From NCBI GenBank assembly GCA_000493945.1, contig AWNW01000004.1, positions 40,102 to 73,351 on the forward strand: a DNA stretch of 33,250 nucleotides. The letters are read 5' to 3'. The position numbers and the translations under genes were made by a program. Source of the stretch: Candidatus Hydrogenedens terephthalaticus JGI OTU-1 (GTDB taxonomy: Bacteria > Hydrogenedentota > Hydrogenedentia > Hydrogenedentales > Hydrogenedentaceae). The notes under the pieces are model-generated. The model was given only the letters and a program-made list of their open reading frames with translations. It searched no databases and had not been told where the DNA came from. Shown piece after piece: positions 7,864 through 16,819 of the stretch. Positions within the stretch are counted from its first letter, which is position 1. Each line of letters begins with the position of its first letter.

Positions 7864-8411
7864 TACAAGCCAACAATCCTGAGGAATATATTTATGTAGG
7901 AATAGGTTCTAATATCGAACCTGAAATAAATATCTCAAAATCATTATATGAACTAAAAAATCATTTAAGTATCCTCAATATCTCACCTGTTTTTATAACT
8001 CCCCCAATAGGTGGAAAAGAAAAACAATCTGATTTTTTAAATTGCATTATTGAAACAAAATTAAAAGAAGAAATGACTCCATTAGACTTGAAATTTAATG
8101 TGCTAAGAAAAATTGAAAAGCAACTAAAAAGAGTCCGTTCCAGCGATAAATATGCTCCAAGAACAATAGATTTAGACATACTATTATTTCGGAATGTTAT
8201 AATTAACGATGAAGATTTTGTAATTCCTGACCCGGATATATTTTCAAGGGATTTTTTATTTGCTGGTTTGTTATATCTTAATCCAAATCTTATAATTTAT
8301 CCTAAAAATATTCCTTTACTTTCGTTAATATCTCATTACGAAATAGATAAATTAAAAATAGACTGTAATTTCACTGAAAAATTATGGAAGGAATTTTTAA
8401 ATGAACATTGA
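7860..8411 (+). CDS. folK: 2-amino-4-hydroxy-6-hydroxymethyldihydropteridine diphosphokinase
   Basis: FolK transfers pyrophosphate from ATP to 6-hydroxymethyl-7,8-dihydropterin, the product of the neighbouring FolB. The 183-residue protein has the HPPK hallmarks: YVGIGSNIEPEINI at the N-terminus, SPVFITPPIGG, DFLNCIIE, and the signature KYAPRTIDLDILLF, whose DLD aspartates bind magnesium. The C-terminal region is slightly longer than in E. coli (about 160 residues) and is not conserved. The start overlaps the folB stop by 4 bp and the end overlaps folE by 11 bp. Confidence 0.95.
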   Translation: MIQANNPEEYIYVGIGSNIEPEINISKSLYELKNHLSILNISPVFITPPIGGKEKQSDFLNCIIETKLKEEMTPLDLKFNVLRKIEKQLKRVRSSDKYAPRTIDLDILLFRNVIINDEDFVIPDPDIFSRDFLFAGLLYLNPNLIIYPKNIPLLSLISHYEIDKLKIDCNFTEKLWKEFLNEH

Positions 8412-8967
8412 TAGAATTGCCGAACTGGTCCGTGAAATTTTAATTGAAATTGGAGAAAATCCCGATAGAGAAGGATTAAAAAAAACCCCCTATCGTGTAG
8501 CAAAAGCCTATGAATTTCTAACTTCCGGTTATCGAAAAGATCTGCAAAGCATTATAAATAATGCTATTTTTCAGGCAGAAAGTAATAATATGATAATATC
8601 AAGGGACATAGAAGTATATAGTCTGTGTGAACATCACATGCTTCCGTTTTTTGGACGATGTCATGTAGGTTACATTGCACAAAAAAAAGTAATAGGATTA
8701 AGCAAAATTGCTCGTATTGTTGATTTTTACGCTCGCCGTCTCCAAATCCAAGAACGATTAACAGCCCAGATTGCACGGGCTATTATGGATTATACTCATG
8801 CAGAAGGTGTCGGTGTTGTGATGGAATGCAAACATCTTTGTTGCATGATGCGGGGTGTTGAAAAACAAAATTCTGTTATGACTACATCGTCTGTTTTAGG
8901 AAGTTTTCATAACGATGATATTACACGAAAAGAATTCCTTGATTTGCTCCAACGCAAAATATCCTAA
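8401..8967 (+). CDS. folE: GTP cyclohydrolase I
   Basis: FolE converts GTP to 7,8-dihydroneopterin triphosphate, the first step of pterin/folate synthesis. The 188-residue product has its zinc ligands in place: C76 and H79 in SLCEHHMLPFFGRCHVGY, and C147 in MECKHLCCMMRGV. The family blocks GLSKIARIVDFYARRLQIQE and MTTSSVLGSF are also present. The N-terminal helix with EGLKKTPYRVAKAYEFL is typical. It is the last gene of folM-folB-folK-folE, with an 11-bp overlap with folK, so the first committed enzyme is encoded last. A tRNA gene with its own promoter-like element follows after 46 bases. Confidence 0.97.
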   Translation: MNIDRIAELVREILIEIGENPDREGLKKTPYRVAKAYEFLTSGYRKDLQSIINNAIFQAESNNMIISRDIEVYSLCEHHMLPFFGRCHVGYIAQKKVIGLSKIARIVDFYARRLQIQERLTAQIARAIMDYTHAEGVGVVMECKHLCCMMRGVEKQNSVMTTSSVLGSFHNDDITRKEFLDLLQRKIS

Positions 8968-8992
8968 AAGTTTTATTTTTTCTACTTTTCTA

Positions 8993-9001
8993 TGATAAAA
9001 T
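8993..9001 (+). promoter_or_regulatory. Extended -10 promoter element for tRNA-Ala
   Basis: TGATAAAAT, within TATGATAAAATG, ends 12 bases before the tRNA 5' end. It fits an extended -10 (TGn plus hexamer). The same 12-mer occurs upstream of the gene at 9265. No good -35 is visible. Confidence 0.5.
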
Positions 9002-9013
9002 GATACTCAGCGT

Positions 9014-9089
<76 letters not shown>

Positions 9090-9203
9090 TTTTTTATTTT
9101 ACGCCTTTTCGCAACTATCCCTCCTCCCGAATATTTCAAAAACAATCTATAAAAAAAAGTAAAAAAAGAAATGTTATTTTTATTTTAATATACTAATTCT
9201 TTA

Positions 9204-9212
9204 TGATAAAAT
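9204..9212 (+). promoter_or_regulatory. Extended -10 promoter element for the giant secreted protein gene
   Basis: TGATAAAAT, within TATGATAAAATG, is identical to the element ahead of tRNA-Ala. It lies about 50 bases upstream of the ATG at 9265, which itself has an AGGAG site. This is a likely promoter for the 9265-13230 gene. Confidence 0.45.
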
Positions 9213-9264
9213 GTTATTAGAAGTGAAAATAGAATAAAGTATATTTATTTTAGGAGAGTGTATT

Positions 9265-12200
9265 ATGTTAAAAAATTATCAGTACATATCAATTATAAGT
9301 ATTTTTAGTTTATTACTGTTATCTCTAACAGTCTCACCTGCCTTTTCTCAATGTTTTCAAGACCAATATGATATTGACTTTATCTTTAACACATTAGACA
9401 GTGCACTGGCAGATTTTCTGCCTACCTGGTACGACTATATTGATGAATATGGACAACCTCAACCTGGAGCATGGAGACAGGTTCAGTGTCAAACAAGTCC
9501 TTATTTTTCCAATGCGGACAATGATTGCAACGGTATAATTGATAACGACCATTTCGATATGTTAGGTGCTGTCTTAAATGGAGATATGTCTCGTGTTTTA
9601 GGAAATCTCAATGCCAGTGATATTCAAACTATACGAAATGATTTTGCTTACAACAGAGCAGTTGTAGAAACATTACAAATTACCATTCGTAATGTCCAGG
9701 TAAAAGCCTATGGTTTAACAGGTAGCACTACAATAACCACAGGGGACAAAGATGTGTGCGTAAAACTTGGTATAACAACTCTATGTGTAAGTCAATTTGT
9801 AGATGATTTTGAAGGTGTCCCCACTCTCTGGCAATTATTAGAAGAACAAAGCCCATTATTCAAAAATGCTATGGTCAATTTAATTGCAGGTTATATGACT
9901 GTGGGTGAATCTACAGGTATAGACCATTTAAAAAGTGTATTTAGGGTTATCATTTATACCGTATTACGCGATGTTTTACCAAATATTCTGGCTGAATTAA
10001 AAACAGAGGACATAGAAGTAACTATAGACGCAAACGGGACACAAGTTACTATCAAAATTTTCGGTTCGGAAATTGACCGAACAGTTGAAGAATTTGTAGG
10101 CAATTTCAATTGTTCAAAATTCCGTTGTCATCCTGAATTATTGGCATCTACAGGGAACTTAAATCATGATTCAAGAAACAACTATAATTCCTATGTTTTA
10201 GCCGGTGGTAATCGTCAAGCATGGCTGATTAATGAATCTATTCAAAATCCTCCTTTACAAATAACGGCTCAACCTCAATCACAGTCCGTTACCTCAGGAA
10301 CACCGGTTACATTCTCTATTGACCAGGTTGGCGGAGAGAATAATGGAATACCGCAGATGTATAAATGGGAAGAAATAAAAATAGATGACTTTTCTCCTAT
10401 TGGGAGTCCTATATATGCAGAAGAATTGACAATCTCTTATCCACTACCCACAACAAAACCTCGTTATTTTACAGTAACAATATGCGATAGCCTCTGGACC
10501 CGTCGTTCCTCACCAGCCAAGTTAGAAGTGCAATATACACCTTTGGTGATTACGGAACAGCCTGTCGGCGCACAAAATCTTGTTCCAGGGGAAAATAGTC
10601 ACTCCATGTCTGTTAATGTCCGTGGAGGAAATAATCTACCTACTTATCAATGGCAAAAGTGGGATGGCGGGAATTGGATAGACTTAGCTGGTAAAACACA
10701 GAAAACAATATCCTTTAACCCTATCCAATTATCGGATGGTGGTTCTTATCGGTGTGTTGTAAATAGTGGTTCAGAACAGGTTATCTCTCAAACTGCAGAA
10801 ATAACTATATTAAATCGTATTCGTTTTGAACAGCCTTTACAGGGAGGCGGTGTCTATATTGGAGAAAATTTCACTTTCGTTCCTGTTATTGCAGGAGAAC
10901 CCAATGGAACACTCCGTTATTTATGGAAATTTAACGGTGAAGTCATTGAAGGTGCTGAGGATGCTACATTAACAATAGAAAATGCACAACTGGAAAATAT
11001 GGGTTATTACACATGTGTGATTTATGATGATGTGTATAACATCGCATCGAATTCTGCCTTTTTGGAAGTTGCAGAACACATGCAAATTGTTCAACAACCT
11101 GTTTCTGGTTCGGGAATTCTTGGTTATGATTTTACATTTACTATTGGAGTAACAGGAGGTTTAGGAGGAGTGCATTATCAATGGGTTCGTGATGGAGAAT
11201 ATGTGGGACCTGACTCTCCTACACTATTTTTATATCCATTACAAGAAACTGATGCGGGAAGTTATTGGTGCATCGTTACGGATGCAAGAGAAATGCTTAC
11301 ATCCGAACAAGCAACATTACAAATATTCCCACCATTTAACTTTGACATTCAGCCTCAAGGTGCATTAAAACATACCGGTGAAAGTCATACCTTTGAGGTT
11401 GCAATATCCGGTGGTTATCCACCATATAGATACCAATGGAGAAAAAATGGTGTAGATATTCCATATACAGAACCAGTTTTAGTTTTAGAGAACTTACAAC
11501 CTTCTGATTCAGGAACCTATACCTGTTTTGTTTCTGACCAAAACGCAGGTGCGACAAGTGCCCCGGCTGTTTTACAAGTTGCCAATTGGATGTCTTTCAT
11601 TCAGCATCCCCAATCTGCAACTGTTTACAAAGGAACAACACATACATTTTCCGTAGTTATTGATGGAGGTTTGGGAAATGTTGAATATCGTTGGTACAAA
11701 CGATTAGCAGGAGGTATCAATATTAACTTAGGGGTAAATTCACCACAATTAATTCTCTCAAATGTTCAAACAGAAACAGCAGGCAATTATTTCTGCGAGG
11801 TTCAAGACAATTTTGAAACCATCACATCAAATATAGCGACACTAACCGTAGTAGACGCACTTAGCTTTATACAAAATCCTTCAGATACATATTTATTTGT
11901 TGGAGGTGACTTGAATTTTCAGGTAGCAACCGCAGGAGGATTAGGAACTATCACATATCAATGGTATAAAGATGGAATTCCTATCGGTTCCTCTTCAAAT
12001 GTTCTCAGCATTCCTGATGTAACTTATGATTCTGCTGGCGAATATTGGTGTGAAGCAACAGATGCAGTAAAGACCTCCGCATCTGCTATTGCAAAAGTCG
12101 TTGTTTTAAGACCTATTCCTCCAGAAGGGCTCTTTGTTATTGCTAATCCTATGACAGGTTTCCAGGTTGTTCCTCCTATATCCACAGGAGCATACGGACA

Positions 12201-13230
12201 GGCATTCGGAGTATTACAACCTGTCCCCGGTAGTGATAACTACACTATATCCTTATCTGGAACACATTCAGTGCTTAACCCTACGGGAATGACTATTAAT
12301 AAAGGTTTACCGGGTACCAATGGTCCAGTTGTTTTTAACATCGGAAATCCCTCTAATCTTTCGTTCTATTCTGAAATTGAAAATAGTCAAGCGGCTGAAA
12401 TTGCCATGGGATTATATTATTTCTTGATAAGTTCCCAAAATTATCCGGATGGAGAAATCCGTGCACAATTACAACTGATGTCTAACCAATGGAAGTTAAC
12501 TGTATTTGTAAATGGTTCAGGCACAACCAATCCATCTCCGGGAACTTATCCATATTGGGATGGAGAAACAGTTACAATCACTGCTACCCCAGCACAAGGA
12601 TGGGCTTTCCAGAATTGGTCAGGTGATATACAAACTAAAGATGCCAATTCTCCTACCCTTCAATTAAGTATGACAAAAAATAGAAATATTACAGCGAACT
12701 TCGTAGAAATTGTTCCTGAAGGTGAAGGTGTTATTGAAGGAACTCCTGAAGGAACCCTTGAAGGCGAAGGTTCAATCGAGGGAATACCTGAAGGAACACC
12801 AGAAGGTGAAGGTGCTATTGAGGGAACACCTGAAGGTATAGTCGAAGGAATATTAGAAGGCGAAGGAACAATTGAAGGTGAGGGAATTATAGAAGGAGAA
12901 GGCTCTTCAGAAGGAGAAATTCCTACAGAACATTCTGCTGACCAAAATGGTGATAATAGAATACAATTATCTGAGTTATTACGAGTAATCCAGTTATTCA
13001 ATTCAGGCGGATATCATTGCGCAGTAGCACCGGAAATATCTGAAGATGGTTATGTTCCAGGATTAGCAGGGGACAAATCATGCAGACCCCATGGTAGCGA
13101 CTATAATCCACAAGATTGGTCTATATCTCTTACTGAATTGTTAAGATTAATACAATTCTTTAATAGTGGTGGTTACCACGCATGTCCCGGTGAAAGTGAA
13201 GATAATTATTGCGTCGGTTTGCTAAAATAA
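9265..13230 (+). CDS. Giant secreted protein: seven Ig-like domains, CHRD domain, Glu-Gly linker, dockerin-like C-terminus
   Basis: This 1321-residue exported protein has no recognised enzyme domain. Residues 1-28 are a signal peptide. Residues 30-325 form an unrecognised domain with a calcium-loop-like DNDCNGIID at 85-93. Seven Ig-like domains follow at about 331-424, 427-516, 517-603, 604-688, 691-773, 776-863 and 864-948. Domains 2-7 show a core tryptophan and a G-x-Y-x-C strand-F motif, but the partner strand-B cysteine is missing, so no canonical intradomain disulfide is expected. Residues about 955-1069 resemble a CHRD domain (FQVVPPISTGAYG, YPDGEIRAQL). Residues 1075-1148 resemble a bacterial B-repeat (VTITATPAQGWAFQNWSGD, ITANF). 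A Glu-Gly linker (1151-1217) precedes two EF-hand/dockerin-like units, each with ELLRxIQxFNSGGYH. It is probably surface-attached or secreted for adhesion or assembly. Function is unknown. Confidence 0.88.
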   Translation: MLKNYQYISIISIFSLLLLSLTVSPAFSQCFQDQYDIDFIFNTLDSALADFLPTWYDYIDEYGQPQPGAWRQVQCQTSPYFSNADNDCNGIIDNDHFDMLGAVLNGDMSRVLGNLNASDIQTIRNDFAYNRAVVETLQITIRNVQVKAYGLTGSTTITTGDKDVCVKLGITTLCVSQFVDDFEGVPTLWQLLEEQSPLFKNAMVNLIAGYMTVGESTGIDHLKSVFRVIIYTVLRDVLPNILAELKTEDIEVTIDANGTQVTIKIFGSEIDRTVEEFVGNFNCSKFRCHPELLASTGNLNHDSRNNYNSYVLAGGNRQAWLINESIQNPPLQITAQPQSQSVTSGTPVTFSIDQVGGENNGIPQMYKWEEIKIDDFSPIGSPIYAEELTISYPLPTTKPRYFTVTICDSLWTRRSSPAKLEVQYTPLVITEQPVGAQNLVPGENSHSMSVNVRGGNNLPTYQWQKWDGGNWIDLAGKTQKTISFNPIQLSDGGSYRCVVNSGSEQVISQTAEITILNRIRFEQPLQGGGVYIGENFTFVPVIAGEPNGTLRYLWKFNGEVIEGAEDATLTIENAQLENMGYYTCVIYDDVYNIASNSAFLEVAEHMQIVQQPVSGSGILGYDFTFTIGVTGGLGGVHYQWVRDGEYVGPDSPTLFLYPLQETDAGSYWCIVTDAREMLTSEQATLQIFPPFNFDIQPQGALKHTGESHTFEVAISGGYPPYRYQWRKNGVDIPYTEPVLVLENLQPSDSGTYTCFVSDQNAGATSAPAVLQVANWMSFIQHPQSATVYKGTTHTFSVVIDGGLGNVEYRWYKRLAGGININLGVNSPQLILSNVQTETAGNYFCEVQDNFETITSNIATLTVVDALSFIQNPSDTYLFVGGDLNFQVATAGGLGTITYQWYKDGIPIGSSSNVLSIPDVTYDSAGEYWCEATDAVKTSASAIAKVVVLRPIPPEGLFVIANPMTGFQVVPPISTGAYGQAFGVLQPVPGSDNYTISLSGTHSVLNPTGMTINKGLPGTNGPVVFNIGNPSNLSFYSEIENSQAAEIAMGLYYFLISSQNYPDGEIRAQLQLMSNQWKLTVFVNGSGTTNPSPGTYPYWDGETVTITATPAQGWAFQNWSGDIQTKDANSPTLQLSMTKNRNITANFVEIVPEGEGVIEGTPEGTLEGEGSIEGIPEGTPEGEGAIEGTPEGIVEGILEGEGTIEGEGIIEGEGSSEGEIPTEHSADQNGDNRIQLSELLRVIQLFNSGGYHCAVAPEISEDGYVPGLAGDKSCRPHGSDYNPQDWSISLTELLRLIQFFNSGGYHACPGESEDNYCVGLLK
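12715..12915 (+). repeat. In-gene degenerate Glu-Gly repeat (linker)
   Basis: About 67 codons encode a degenerate EG-rich repeat of units such as EGEG, IEGTPEG and TPEGEG. Codon choice varies between copies (gaa/gag, ggt/ggc/gga), so the protein pattern rather than the DNA appears conserved. It separates the extracellular modules from the dockerin-like C-terminus. Confidence 0.85.
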
Positions 13231-13246
13231 ACATTAATTGATAAAT

Positions 13247-13280
13247 AAAAAGCAGTAGTATTAATTTACTACCGCTTTTT
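13247..13280. terminator. Bidirectional intrinsic terminator between convergent genes
   Basis: AAAAAGC pairs with GCTTTTT, and the inner stem GTAGTA pairs with TACTAC after one A-C mismatch. The loop is short and T-runs follow on both strands. It lies between the stops at 13230 (plus) and 13301 (minus) and can serve both genes. Confidence 0.85.
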
Positions 13281-13300
13281 ATTTTATATACAAAAACTTT

Positions 13301-14683
13301 TTATTTATTATTTTCGGGTTTTAGTCCATACTTTTCTGCTTTGTATCTAACCTGGTCTCGAGATATATTAAGTAAAGCTCCTGCACGAGTTAAATTCCAA
13401 TTTGTTCTTTCTAATGCCTGACGAATTAATGACTTCTCAACATCATCGAGGGAACATCCTGATGGGGGTAATAATACAAATTCATTATTCATAGTTCTTA
13501 CTCCCCCAAAACTTACTCGTCCTAATATAATTTCGTCCCCTTGTATTATCTCATCCTTGCCCAATAACACAGCCCTTTCAATAACATTCCTGAGTTCTCG
13601 AACATTTCCAGGCCAATGATAAGAAAGTAATTTGTTCATTGCTTCATCCGAAAAACCTTTACGATTCCTTCTAAATTCTTTGTTAAATAAATTTAAGAAA
13701 TGTTCTGCTAATAAAGGTATATCTTCATATCTTTCCCTCAGCGGTGGTAAAACAATAGGCACTACATTTAATCTATAATACAAGTCTTCACGAAAAGTCC
13801 CTGCTCGCACCATTTCCTCAAGGTCCTTATTGGTTGCTACAATTACACGGACATCTACATAAATATCCGTAGTCCCTCCTATCCTCTTAAACGCTTTTTC
13901 TTCAAGTACCCGAAGAATTTTTGACTGAACAGATAAAGGTGTATCCCCTATCTCATCCATAAATACAGTCCCGTAGTTTGCGAGTTCAAACAAACCTTTT
14001 TTAAGATGGTCGGCACCTGTAAAAGAACCTTGTTCATATCCAAAAAGTTCTGACTCCAATAAATTTTCTGGTAATGCTGTGCAAGTAATATTCATAAAGG
14101 GATATATAGCCCTGTCTGATTCATAATGTATTACCCTACCGGCTATATCTTTTCCTGTTCCACTTTCCCCCAATAGTAAAATCGTAGTACTTGGAGATTC
14201 TGCTACCCTTTTTAGAATTTGTTTTACCTCCTGAATTTTAGGACTTTTACCAATAATATGGTCAAGATTGAAAATTCTTTTGCTTTGTTGCAAACCCACT
14301 TGAATGGAATTTCTTAAATGAGACTGTTCTATTGCTCTCTGGATTCTGAGCATTAGTTCGTCCATTTCAAAGGGTTTGCTAATATAATCAAAAGCACCAT
14401 TTTTCATGGCTTCCACAGCGTTAGACACACTCGAATAAGCCGTAATCATAATTACAGGGACACCTGGCTGTTTTACTGATATTTCTTTCAATATATCCAT
14501 ACCATCTCCGTCAGGGAGCCTTAAATCAATAATGGCAAGGTCTAACATTTTTTTATGCACAATTTGCTTTGCTTCCGTGACATTGCCTGCTTCTTCTGTT
14601 ATGAATCCTATCTGATTAAGTTTTTCGATAATATTCCATCGAATTAATTTCTCATCATCTACAACCAATATTCTTCCTTGCAT
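13301..14683 (-). CDS. NtrC-family sigma-54-dependent response regulator
   Basis: This is a 460-residue receiver-AAA+-Fis activator, partner of the histidine kinase just upstream. The receiver (about 4-115) has the DD acidic pair, phospho-acceptor D53 (IIDLRLPDGDG) and KP at 103-104. The AAA+ core has Walker A GESGTGKD (172-179), Walker B VFMDEIGD, and the sigma-54 contact loop GSFTGA (219-224), where most relatives have GAFTGA. A Fis-type helix-turn-helix ends the protein (WNLTRAGALLNISRDQVRYKAEKYGL, split by NISRD). The ATG at 14683 is chosen over an upstream TTG at 14701 because AAGGA lies 7 bases before it. This places it 4 bases after the kinase stop. Targets should have sigma-54 (-24/-12) promoters; none was identified here. 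Confidence 0.93.
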   Translation of the reverse strand: MQGRILVVDDEKLIRWNIIEKLNQIGFITEEAGNVTEAKQIVHKKMLDLAIIDLRLPDGDGMDILKEISVKQPGVPVIMITAYSSVSNAVEAMKNGAFDYISKPFEMDELMLRIQRAIEQSHLRNSIQVGLQQSKRIFNLDHIIGKSPKIQEVKQILKRVAESPSTTILLLGESGTGKDIAGRVIHYESDRAIYPFMNITCTALPENLLESELFGYEQGSFTGADHLKKGLFELANYGTVFMDEIGDTPLSVQSKILRVLEEKAFKRIGGTTDIYVDVRVIVATNKDLEEMVRAGTFREDLYYRLNVVPIVLPPLRERYEDIPLLAEHFLNLFNKEFRRNRKGFSDEAMNKLLSYHWPGNVRELRNVIERAVLLGKDEIIQGDEIILGRVSFGGVRTMNNEFVLLPPSGCSLDDVEKSLIRQALERTNWNLTRAGALLNISRDQVRYKAEKYGLKPENNK

Positions 14684-14687
14684 AAAT

Positions 14688-16799
14688 CTATCCTTTTTCA
14701 AAAGGTATTATAATTAAAACATTTGTTCCGACACCTTTTTCACTTTGTATTTCTAATTTACCTCCATGACTTTCAATAATTTTTTTTGTTATCGTCAATC
14801 CTAACCCTGTTCCCTGTGCCTTCGTTGTAAAAAAAGGCGTTCCAATTTTTTCCAGATGTTCCCTTTCTATACCTACGCCATTGTCTTTTACTTCTATATA
14901 GTGATAATCATTTTTATCATATATTTCTACGGATATTTCACCATGATTCGGTATAGATTCAATACTATTCTTTAAAATGTTAGAAATTGCTCTCGAAAAA
15001 AGATTGGTATCCACTTTAACAATAGTATCTCCTATTATCTCAAATTTAATATCGGTTTCCTTATTATTTTGTATTATACATTGTTTAAATTGTTCCTCAA
15101 TCAGCTCTTTTATAGAAACTTTCATCTTATTTAATTGATATTTTTTTGTAAATTCCAACAATTTTTTCAATGTTTCCTCTAATCGAGAAATAGATACATG
15201 TAACTCACCTGTAATTTCTTCCTTTTGTTTTATGTTCTTTTCTTGACGCATAAGTTCAAAACCACTTTGAATAGCGGCTATCATATTTCGTAGCTCATGT
15301 GCTAAACTTGCACTTGCTTCTCCCAATATAGCCATTTGTTTTTGTTCATTATATTTCTCCTGTATCTCTCTCAAAACTGTTATATCCCATATTACACCTA
15401 TGTAAAAAAACACTCCGTCTCTTTCATTCCTACGAAAATAGATATGTAAATGTTTATTTTTATCATTGATATATATTTTTTCTTCAACTTCAAAAAAAGT
15501 CGCTTCCTCCTTATTTTCTTTTATCTGTTTAAGAAAGTCAAAAATACTTTTTGCGGGAAATAAATCGCCAATATTTCTATTTATTACATCATTTGGAGAT
15601 AATCCTGTTATTTCTTCAATAGCAGAATTAATTGTCTTGATTATGCCATTACAGTCTATTTCAAGAATTACACATGGTACCGAATTGATTATAAAATCCA
15701 GATACTGTTCTCGTTTTGAAATTTCCTCAACTAATTTTGACTTTTCCTCTAACAATTTATTAATTTTGTATGCCATGCGATTAAAATGAACGATAAGTAG
15801 AGCGATTTCATCGCTTTTTTCTATATTAGGCAAAAAAGTAATAGATTCACGGTATGTGGAATTCCGTATATTTTGAGTTAAATCCTGCAATGGAGAAATA
15901 ATTTGTTTTTTGATAGCAATCCAGAGTGCAATAATTCCTAATACCATTATAAGGATAAAGCCTGTAATTCCCCGGAACTGTATAGTTTCACTCGAAGAAA
16001 GGATATTTTGAGTATGTGTTAATCTTATTAATAGTAGTGGATGTCCATATATATCTTTAATTACATCCCACAATAAAAGCTTGCCATCCTTGCTTTCCTG
16101 TATTTGTATGATTTTCTCTTCATTTATATGATAATTCGAAGCATTGAAAATTAGTTTGTCTTTTTCTATATACGGGTATACATTTACATCTAATAAAACT
16201 TGATTCTTTATATTCTCCCAGAAGTTATCATCTAACAGTTTTCCCATAATAAACACACCTCGAGGTTCTCCCTCTAAATTACTTTGTAATATCGTATTTG
16301 AAGCCACAGCCACCTTTCCATAGTTTGTCGAAATAATTCCAAATCTCCCGGATTTTGGATTATCAAAGGTTAATAAAGGATGTGTTAATGCGATTTTAGG
16401 TATAGAAAATTCTACAGGTAATTTTTCTTTTTGTTTTTTATCCAGGTTATACCATTCCCCATAAATAACCTCTCCCGAAGTATTGATTATTAGAATCATA
16501 TTTATATTATTTTCTTCGTATGTCTGTGGTAAAAGATTGGTTCGTCTGAAAGTTTCATTTTTGTTTATAACAAATTCGTAAGTGTCATCCCACCAAGAAT
16601 AATCGGCACAAGTTCGATTTAGATACAGCAATTCTTTTTCAAAAGACCTTTGAAATCTTTCTAACTCATTAATAGCCAGTTCTCTTTCAAATTGAGATAA
16701 AGTAGGTTTAACAACCCAGTCATAAACAAAAATATATCCAAACAATATAAAAAGCCAGAATATAAGTAAAATAACAATTATTTTTGATGTTAATTTCAT
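14688..16799 (-). CDS. Membrane sensor histidine kinase, CHASE4-HAMP-PAS-HisKA-HATPase
   Basis: About 703 residues from the ATG at 16799. An in-frame TTG at 16823 would add eight residues and overlap the upstream stop by 4 bp; neither start has a good ribosome site. Membrane segments lie at about 5-26 and 277-296, enclosing a periplasmic CHASE4-like sensor (SWWDDTYEFVINKNETF at about 68-84). A HAMP linker follows, then a PAS domain (about 365-480) and HisKA with phospho-acceptor H501 in LAHELRNMIAAI. The ATPase domain has an N-box (N607, N611), DNGVGI and GTGLGLTI. The architecture and the NtrC-type partner immediately downstream indicate an NtrB-like pair. The ligand is unknown. The upstream alcohol dehydrogenase and YjbQ genes share the transcript. 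Confidence 0.92.
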   Translation of the reverse strand: MKLTSKIIVILLIFWLFILFGYIFVYDWVVKPTLSQFERELAINELERFQRSFEKELLYLNRTCADYSWWDDTYEFVINKNETFRRTNLLPQTYEENNINMILIINTSGEVIYGEWYNLDKKQKEKLPVEFSIPKIALTHPLLTFDNPKSGRFGIISTNYGKVAVASNTILQSNLEGEPRGVFIMGKLLDDNFWENIKNQVLLDVNVYPYIEKDKLIFNASNYHINEEKIIQIQESKDGKLLLWDVIKDIYGHPLLLIRLTHTQNILSSSETIQFRGITGFILIMVLGIIALWIAIKKQIISPLQDLTQNIRNSTYRESITFLPNIEKSDEIALLIVHFNRMAYKINKLLEEKSKLVEEISKREQYLDFIINSVPCVILEIDCNGIIKTINSAIEEITGLSPNDVINRNIGDLFPAKSIFDFLKQIKENKEEATFFEVEEKIYINDKNKHLHIYFRRNERDGVFFYIGVIWDITVLREIQEKYNEQKQMAILGEASASLAHELRNMIAAIQSGFELMRQEKNIKQKEEITGELHVSISRLEETLKKLLEFTKKYQLNKMKVSIKELIEEQFKQCIIQNNKETDIKFEIIGDTIVKVDTNLFSRAISNILKNSIESIPNHGEISVEIYDKNDYHYIEVKDNGVGIEREHLEKIGTPFFTTKAQGTGLGLTITKKIIESHGGKLEIQSEKGVGTNVLIIIPFEKG

Positions 16800-16819
16800 A
16801 GTGTTTTTTTTAATTAAAT

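Noticed and set aside
12660..13001. 113-codon antisense frame rich in Pro-Ser repeats
   Set aside because: It is the mirror of the Glu-Gly repeat in the giant protein: EG codons read backwards give PS codons. No independent start signals.
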